Of a stretch of DNA of 64,000 nucleotides, positions 58,360 through 64,000 are shown piece after piece. Below the pieces are notes generated by a model, which was not told the origin of the DNA, did no database searches, and worked only from the letters and a program-made list of their open reading frames with translations. Positions within the stretch are counted from its first letter, which is position 1. The number at the start of each line of letters is the position of its first letter. Source of the DNA: Massospora cicadina (Eukaryota; Entomophthoromycota; Entomophthoromycetes; Entomophthorales; Entomophthoraceae). The DNA is taken from NCBI GenBank assembly GCA_022478985.1, contig JAKSZP010009197.1, forward strand, positions 62,001 through 126,000, in the 5' to 3' direction. Position numbers and translations under genes: made by a program.

Positions 58360-58800
58360 GTCTCCACTGCAGTGGTAGCTGAGAGGCAGGGGATAAAGAG
58401 AGCAAACATGGTAAATTTGTCAATGACTATCATAATGGCATCTGAGCTGCAGGAGGATAAAAATTCCACAATAAAGTCAACAGAAAATGAAGTCCATGTG
58501 CCCTTAGCCTGATGAGTAGGGGGTGTAACAACTACTTCTTACCAGAATGATCTGATTTTTCATGCATGCAGGTGACACAACTGAGATCCAGGTGGAACTT
58601 ATTTGGAAAAACTTTTTAGATTAGGTTTGTTTAATGAGGTCCGCGCACTTCTTGGTGCCTGGGTGACATAATGCTAGGGGGATGTGGTGCTCCTCAATGA
58701 CCCAGCTGCGCAGAGAGGGTAGAACCCAAACTTGATCCCGAAACCAGGTTGTCCCATCACTCAGGTGTAAAGAGATCTCTTCTAAGACTTGGATTTAAAG
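58360..58800 (-). pseudogene. E5 integrase, N-terminal part (before E4)
   Basis: SVDFIVEFLSSCSSDAIMIV (about 58482-58423, first catalytic Asp in SVDF) then DKFTMFALFIPCLSATTAVE (58420-58364). A few bases later E4 begins. Upstream sequence to 58700 should hold the zinc-binding end. Joining this to 51928 restores the order of a chromoviral integrase core. Confidence 0.75.
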
Positions 58801-59637
58801 TCATTATAAAGCTCAACCCCTTCAGGGTAGAAAATCTTGTATGCAAGGATTCAGGAGAGTTGGGAATCCATGGCCAGGTCAGCGAAGGCCACCATAGAAG
58901 GGGCCAAGGAGAGGATCTGGGAGGGGAGTACTACAGTCTTGAGCTCTGGGGCTCCTCTTCACCATCGGGTGACGGGGAGTGGTTTTGACTTAGTATGTCT
59001 GGTAAGACATTCAGGGTACCCAAAATAAGGATGTACTTGAAGTGGAAGCCAGATAGGTCTTGATAGGTGCAGGTTTGACGATGCCCATCCTCTGAGGGTT
59101 TTCAGTAATAGATCAAGGCTTTATGATCCAAATAGACGATGATTTCGTGCTGGGCACCCTTCAGAAAGTTCTGCCAGTGAGTGAGTGAGTGACCACGCAC
59201 AATTGCCAACTCCTTGTTGTAGATGGGCCACGCTTTCTCAGTTGAGGTTAACTTGAGGGAGAAATAAGCCACAGGGTGGTCGACTCCTTTGTGCTCCTGT
59301 ATCAACATGGTGCCTACTGATACTGAGGAGCAATTGAAAGCTACTACAAAGAGCAAGAGTTGTCTGCGTGGTGGAGGACTGGGGCTGTCAAGAAGACCTC
59401 CTTAAAGGCCTCTTAGCCTGCTGGAAAAATGGGGACCACTTGAAGGGAACATTCTTTTCTGTGAGGGGATGAAGGGAGGCCTCCAGTTGAGAAAGGGCCA
59501 CAGAGAACTTCTCTAAAAAGTTCATTGTGCCAAGGAAACAGAGATATTGTTTTTGGGTAGTTGTGGTGAGCTATGACTGGATATCCTTGAGTTTTCAGGG
59601 GGAGCCGCATAGCCATCCTTCAATACTAAGTTTCCTA
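58801..59637 (-). pseudogene. E5 reverse transcriptase thumb, connection and RNase H remnant
   Basis: The 84-codon frame 59356-59102 holds RNase H: FVVAFNCSSVSVGTMLIQEH, AYFSLKLTSTEKAWPIYNKE, LKGAQHEIIVYLDHKAL. The connection lies at 59490-59640, beginning NLVLKDGYAAPPE. The sequence 58800-59100 corresponds to the RNase H-integrase linker; plus-strand frames there (58749-59028) are shadows. Confidence 0.7.
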
Positions 59638-59850
59638 TCCAATCCATTTGAAGCTATCAAATGGATTGGCGAGGATGAATGGCCTTACCATGTAAAACCG
59701 AATTTCTCTTCGGAGGAGTTCTTTGTTGACCCTCCTTATTTTCATCCGCGCCGTTTTCGCCCTCAAAATGGTTTTCCAATTTATAAAAATATCAATAAAA
59801 TGACAGTTGAGGCTGCAGCTGCCCCTGACAACACCTTACTTCGCCAGTAA
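59638..59850 (+). pseudogene. Insert C, first coding piece
   Basis: From the first base of the insert the plus frame reads F-E-A-I-K-W-I-G-E...W-P-Y-H-V-K-P..F-S-S-E-E-F-F-V-D-P-P (59647-59730), then FHPRRFRPQNGFPIYKNINK, ending at a stop at 59848-59850. The first motif aligns with insert B residues 102-131. The start of the gene is missing: the insert begins within the coding region, as in a 5'-truncated retrocopy. Family not recognised. Confidence 0.5.
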
Positions 59851-60300
59851 CTTCATGGGTGATGGAGCCCCTTGTTGAGGGAATACCTATCCCCAATTTT
59901 CCCCATAATTTTGAGGAAGATGCGAAATAAGAAACTGAGGAGCTTGCTTTTGGTGTGAGCCACGCTTGCATTAACACAGAAAAATACTTCTTTTTTCAGC
60001 CTTAATTATCCTGAAACCTTCCGGCACATCAAGACATTCACTTATGTGCCTGCTCTCAACACTTCCGCTGAGCATCAGCTTGCATAATACGTCGAGGCAA
60101 TGGACACTACCAGCCTTATCAACGAAGAAACCCCACAATTATACCCCCTTATGCCTCATGTCTCTGATGCTCCTACCCAATTTTGTCCGCCATGGTCTGC
60201 CAGCTAAAGCGGGCACCGGTCAAAAGTTTCCACAAAGCTTCTAACCTTCTGATATGGCTTCCTAGGCTGTTAACTGAGGTGCCATAATAGGAATTTTTTA
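59851..60300 (+). pseudogene. Insert C, later coding pieces
   Basis: In other plus frames come MEPLVEGIPIPNFPHNFEED (59865-59925), YPETFRHIKTFTYVPALNTS (60007-60066), then AEHQLA, a stop and YVEA (60067-60099, matching insert A), then LINEETPQLYPLMPHVSDAP (60118-60177). Pro/Thr-rich composition. Two or more frameshifts and a stop separate them. Confidence 0.4.
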
Positions 60301-60363
60301 TTTCTAATAATCTCTTTGTTTGGACCATTTGCAAATAAAGATGCGTGGCAGCTCCCTCTTTTG

Positions 60364-60468
60364 GGTTGGGCACCACTAGTGCTAAAAAAGGCTAGGTTTC
60401 CTAGAGATCAATGTATCCCCCCTTAGGTTGGGACCACCTAGTGCTAAAAAAGACTAAGTTTCCTAGAA
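60364..60468 (+). repeat. Two 62-bp direct repeats at the 3' end of insert C
   Basis: ggttgggcaccactagtgctaaaaaagg begins at 60364 and ggttgggaccacctagtgctaaaaaaga at 60426. Each is followed by a copy of cta[ag]gtttccta; the second of these is the right target duplication. Confidence 0.7.
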
Positions 60469-60965
60469 AGGTCACCTCCTGATGAAGAATTCACACTTTG
60501 AAGGGCTTACGAGGATTCCTGATTCATGGAGAGCCGCCACCAATGCTTCCAGGTCTTTGGCATGTTGTTCCAGGGTGGGGGAGTGGATCAAGGTGCTGTT
60601 AATGTAGGCGACGGCACATGAAAAATGCAAATACCTCAGAACATCATTGATGAGGCGCTGGAAAGTATGTGGCACTCTTTACCCAAAAGGCATCACCCTA
60701 AACTGGAAGAGGCTTCGTCGGGTGCAAATAGATATGAGCAACTCCTGTCTCCTTGCCACTCTAATTTTATTAAAGGCATTCACCAGATCCAGCTTTGAGA
60801 AGATATGGGACTTGGGATAGATTGGGCGATGGATCTCTCCAAGAGTAGGGGGTATGAGTCAGGGACTGTGATGTTATTAAGGTGACAATAGTCAACACAG
60901 GGACACAGGGAGAAATTTGATTTCCTAGAAAACTATGGGTGAGAATACGAGGGAAGATTTCTTAA
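60466..60965 (-). pseudogene. E5 reverse transcriptase remnant
   Basis: Right to left: VDYCHLNNITVPDSYPLL (about 60890-60837), then FQRLINDVLRYLHFSCAVAY, in which the Y-x-D-D box has become Y-I-N-S, TLIHSPTLEQHAKDLEALVA and SPSKCEFFIRR (60505-60475), where insert C begins a few codons later. The catalytic Asp pair is lost. Confidence 0.75.
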
Positions 60966-61324
60966 TAAGCCAACCCTTCTCCAACATGTCATCCAGCCAA
61001 ATCCCGCAAGGCCTTGTCCTCTTCATCTGTATATGGGTAGAGGAGGCAGTTGAATTTGACCAGATGATCAATAACTGGAATATAAAACATCTTCAGAGTG
61101 TGGGGGGAGCTTAGCCACTAAAGAAATATCAAAAACGTCCTTTTATTGGGCGAGAATGGAAGGAAAATCTGGGGGGAGGTCTGCTATGGTAGGGTCAGGA
61201 GGAGAGCTTGAGCTAAGTGAGGGACCCAAGTAAAGAGTGTTCAGCAGCGGAAACTCTTCATTAGCTTATGATTCATGAATAAAAGGGAGTTACTCTTCAG
61301 GTTGATCCAAACCTGTTGGCGACG
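60966..61324 (-). pseudogene. E5 pol linker between protease and reverse transcriptase
   Basis: Expected to hold the reverse transcriptase N-terminal part. Patches such as MFYIPVIDHLVKFNCLLYPY near 61080-61030 can be read on the minus strand. No motif is decisive. Confidence 0.4.
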
Positions 61325-61615
61325 TTACCAACCCACTCCCAAAATTACAGGATATAGAAGATCCTGTACTGCCAAAAAATGGATGCAAAACCCTAAATCA
61401 TGAATGGAAAAGCGTAGGGATTGGTGTATGCTGTGGCACTTTAGAGGCTTAGATGAGGTGCCTAGGATAGATGAAGCTTTCTCCATCACCAAAACCAAGG
61501 AAAGCGCTACACTGAGGTCAATGAAGTTTCCCAATGTGCCTGTATCAAGAGGGGCTTGTATGGTGACCTCACCTGCCTTTGAGCGAAAAAGAAACTGGAA
61601 ACAAAAATAGGCCTG
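61325..61615 (-). pseudogene. E5 protease remnant
   Basis: GNFIDLSVALSLVLVMEKAS lies just after the expected D-S-G active site, in the 69-codon frame 61534-61325. DLLYPVILGVGW at its end matches the 'PVILGxxWL' segment of chromoviral proteases. The active-site DSG is replaced by other residues (DTG in the neighbouring frame near 61545 is possible). Confidence 0.6.
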
Positions 61616-62781
61616 ATCTTCTTTATTGGGAAGAGCTTGGTAAAGAGCAGCGAGGAAGGAGCATGGCCCATTATAAAAAGTGGGTGCTTGTGAGGTGCAG
61701 GGTTGGGCTTCTCCTGAGGCGAAAGAGTCACCTTCTCCTCGCCCCAGATGGGGAGGTGACAGTTTATGAGTATCCCTGCTCCCCCCCTCATCAGGGGAGA
61801 AGTGGAGGTAAGCAGGCAGACAATGGTGCAGGACGGATCATGTTCAGGATCCTGGGAACCCAGCAGAGTGACCTCCTGGACAAGAATAGAAAAAGTAGTA
61901 CAGCCAGTGGGTGCTTTTACAGAAGGGGAATGTCCAAGGTGGGCCCAGCAGGGGGGTGGAGGACTGTAAGACTGGGGACGTTTCCTTTGTCCGCGGCCAT
62001 TGGCTGATGGAGGAGGGGTGGCACGCATCGCTCTCAAGGGCAGCAATGGCAGGCATGGGTACATGGAAGTGTCTGGCCCCAATTGAGCGTGATACTGAGA
62101 AAGCAACCTCAAGGGAACCTGGGAGAGGGTCCCAGGATGGGTGGGCAGCAGAGGAGGAGTTCAAGGCAGTCCAGAAGACAGAGACAGTGATATCAGAGAT
62201 GATTTTCACTGAGGGAGCCAGCACAGCAAAGGCTTCAACAAGGGAGGCCAGGTCTGAAGCTACCTGCTTTAAAGTAAAGAGGCAGAGTAGGTGCGAGGTA
62301 CTTAACCCAGGGGCCTGATCCTCTGAGGTTACCAGTGCAAGCAGCGGAGTAGGGTTGCCCATCTTGGCCGCAGATCAGAGAACCCCTTACCCAGCGTCGG
62401 AAACCCCCTTCCAAGGCGTAAAAGAGGGCCACACTATTTTAGGCGTCAGAGGGGGGGCGTGGTCCTCCCACTGTCAATGGTGAAGCGCACCTGGAGCTCT
62501 GCCAGGGCACCCAGACTTGGTTGGCCACCTCATCAGAAGGTATAAGAGAGACTCCAATTTTTATCATATTGACGGGGGTTTTACCCTTATTGTAGGAGCA
62601 AGGTTGGGTGATCTCTATTCAGCTTAAGCCTGTTTCCAAACTCAGATGAGCGAGGCATCAGACCAACAAGAAAAGACCAGGTTGCAGAGAGAGTGCAAGT
62701 TTAAAGTGAGGGCATAGGCCATTGCTTCGCCAATGCTAAAGAGGAGGGCAAAGATGGCCAAGGTAAAGGGACAGTTCATTA
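61616..62781 (-). pseudogene. E5 gag region
   Basis: Between the 5' LTR and protease lie two overlapping minus frames, 62362-61844 (172 codons) and 62112-61507 (201 codons). They are rich in Pro, Ser, Leu and His. The 172-codon frame reads MGNPTPLLALVTSEDQAPGL, then a possible helix (LASLVEAFAVLAPSV). The 201-codon frame has a proline-rich stretch (RPQSYSPPPPCWAHLGHSPS). They are probably one gene broken by a frameshift. No clean zinc knuckle is seen; the Cys/His run CWAHLGH may be its remnant. Equally long plus frames here are shadows of GC-rich sequence. Confidence 0.5.
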
Positions 62782-64000
62782 TGTCATGGACGCGGCTAAG
62801 AAAGACTAGACTGGGCGCCCAATTGGGGTGCGTGATCACCCATTGGAGAGCCCATAATGTCAGGGGCACAGCTGTCTGAGTGACTAGAAGGAGTGGGGCT
62901 CTAGTGTGGGTGTGAGAAAAGCAAAATTAAAAAACATAACAAAGGCCCTTAAAGCAAACCAAATGGTTTTAATGAGGGCAATTGTAGTCTTTCGGGGCAA
63001 CACCATGGTGGGTGAGGCTGGGAGGATGACAACTCCTCAGGTTTCCAAAGTTGCATACCTTCAAGCTTAAGGAAAGTGGGTTTCAGATCGGCGTAAAGCA
63101 CTTTAGGTTCTGCCACAAATCAGCAGTGGAAATGGGGCGCAGAGGGGCCCACACAGATCTCCAGGACCATTCTCTTCCTGAGAGGGATGCTCCAGACCCC
63201 TCAGGTGAACAAAATCATTAATGAGAGAGTTGTGTGAGGACCTCGCCTCTTATGGCGACAATTTGGGGTCTCTCTGAGGCTGTCCCACCTAGAAAACGGT
63301 TTGGGAGAATTGGCAGCAGAAGAGAGAGCTGGAGTCAAAGTGAGCAGCCATGTGATAGTGTCAGGAGGAGAGGGTACGTCATCCAAGGCAATATTCTTAA
63401 GAAGTTGGTGATGATTCATTGGAAATAATGGTCAATTGACCATAAAACCCAGCGACAATTATCAAAATCACAACAAGGATGGCGGCACATTTTGCTGGAT
63501 CAAAAAGTATTATGTTAAAAAAAATATTGATGGACGGAGTCTGCGATGAACTGTTTGGAATGTACAGGTTTATTTTTTACAACTAAGGTTAGGGTTAAGA
63601 TGAACTGATAATAGCCCTGGGATGGGCTGTTGCCTTAAAAATTGGGAGAAATCTTGGGTGAGGTTCACATGGATTGGTCCCTAGGAAATTAGTGATAGGA
63701 TCTGGTTGTCCTGTGGGGTGGGAAGCAGGAGGGTGATTGGGACCCTGACAAAATTTGAAAAAAAAACATTTAGTAATTTTTCTAAATTTTTGGACTAAGT
63801 CAGGTCAACAGTGCTGACCTGGGACCTGACCACTTGAATTGGGCTACCCACATGTCCCAAACTGTGAATATATCCTGGAAGGCTGAGGCAACTGGGATGG
63901 CCCATTTAATAACCAGTCTGGAGCCTGGATCATGCCCCGATTTGAGATTTTTGTTTCAGCCAGTCCAGACCAGCTCCCATGGACCTTTATTGGAAAACTG
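62782..64000 (-). repeat. E5 right (5') LTR, truncated by the window end
   Basis: Same order of blocks as 49373-50600; about 90 bp of the LTR should lie past the window. Confidence 0.8.

Larger units (their letters stand above)
59638..60452 (+). mobile_element. Insert C: 815-bp coding-like insert flanked by a 13-bp direct repeat
   Basis: The 13-mer ACTAAGTTTCCTA occurs at 59625-59637 and again at 60453-60465. With the insert removed, E5 reads V-T-F-L-G-N-L-V-L-K-D-G across the join, as G does uninterrupted at about 32845-32880, so the insert is real and the repeat is its target duplication. A duplication of this size suits target-primed retroposition rather than LTR integrase (5 bp here). 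The right end carries two copies of a 62-bp unit. The content is coding-like and unrelated to gag-pol. Confidence 0.65.
49373..64000 (-). mobile_element. E5: large chromovirus carrying two further insertions, open at the window end
   Basis: E5 has LTRs of about 1.3 kb (49373-50690 and 62782 to beyond 64000), with coding on the minus strand. From right to left: gag, protease, reverse transcriptase, RNase H, integrase, chromodomain. E4 (51929-58359) splits the integrase. Insert C (59638-60452) splits reverse transcriptase. Removing both gives an element of about 7.5 kb. Pol motifs place it with the chromoviruses. It is related to E2 and G. Confidence 0.8.

Noticed and set aside
61579..62318. 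Plus-strand frames of 142 and 135 codons
   Set aside because: Shadows of the minus-strand gag frames in GC-richer sequence; the neighbouring protease and reverse transcriptase fix the coding strand as minus.
1..64000. CRISPR array, prophage, plasmid or bacterial defence island
   Set aside because: No regularly spaced repeats, no bacterial genes or ribosome-binding sites; everything recognisable is a eukaryotic LTR retrotransposon.

Overview
The window looks like intergenic, repeat-filled DNA from a eukaryote with a transposon-rich genome. I found no host gene, rRNA, tRNA, CRISPR array, bacterial operon or Shine-Dalgarno-led gene. Nearly every stretch that can be recognised is a decayed LTR retrotransposon of the Ty3/gypsy superfamily, full of stops and frameshifts. 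The species cannot be fixed from the sequence. A fungus or another organism with a large genome is possible but unproven.

Two lineages are present. Lineage I (E1, E3, E4, F and fragment H) has 0.4-0.66 kb LTRs beginning TGTTGG or similar. It has a shared primer-binding site of the form TGGTGCTCACTACAGGGG, a Gag with a coiled coil that in E1 and E3 is followed by a collagen-like Gly-Pro-X tract, and an integrase of the 'YILVCIDDFTKWVEA' type. Lineage II (E2, E5, G and a lone LTR) has 0.9-1.3 kb LTRs and chromovirus-type pol. A decayed chromodomain can still be read in E2 and E5.

Layout. 1-3056: nothing recognisable. 3057-about 4330: lone lineage II LTR. 4721-25190: a triple nest, with F (+) interrupted in its left LTR by E2 (-, 4779-18400), which is itself interrupted in its left LTR by E1 (+, 4979-11578). 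25191-27400: mostly unassigned, with one dispersed repeat. About 27400-34800: G (+), holding insert A. 34800-39550: unassigned. 39550-47581: E3 (+), holding insert B in its left LTR. 46942-49372: H (+), which shares an LTR with E3 and is cut by E5. 49373 to the window end: E5 (-), whose integrase is split by the complete element E4 (-, 51929-58359) and whose reverse transcriptase is split by insert C (59638-60452).

The most unusual content is the three inserts A, B and C. Each lies inside an LTR element and carries coding-like sequence unrelated to gag-pol, and they share short protein motifs with one another. Insert C is flanked by a 13-bp direct repeat, as expected of a target-primed (non-LTR) insertion. 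These may be copies of one undescribed retroposed gene or element.

The elements show a clear order of insertion: E1 is younger than E2, which is younger than F. E4 and C are younger than E5, which is younger than H. E4 is the best preserved. All boundaries were found by eye, by comparing repeat copies.
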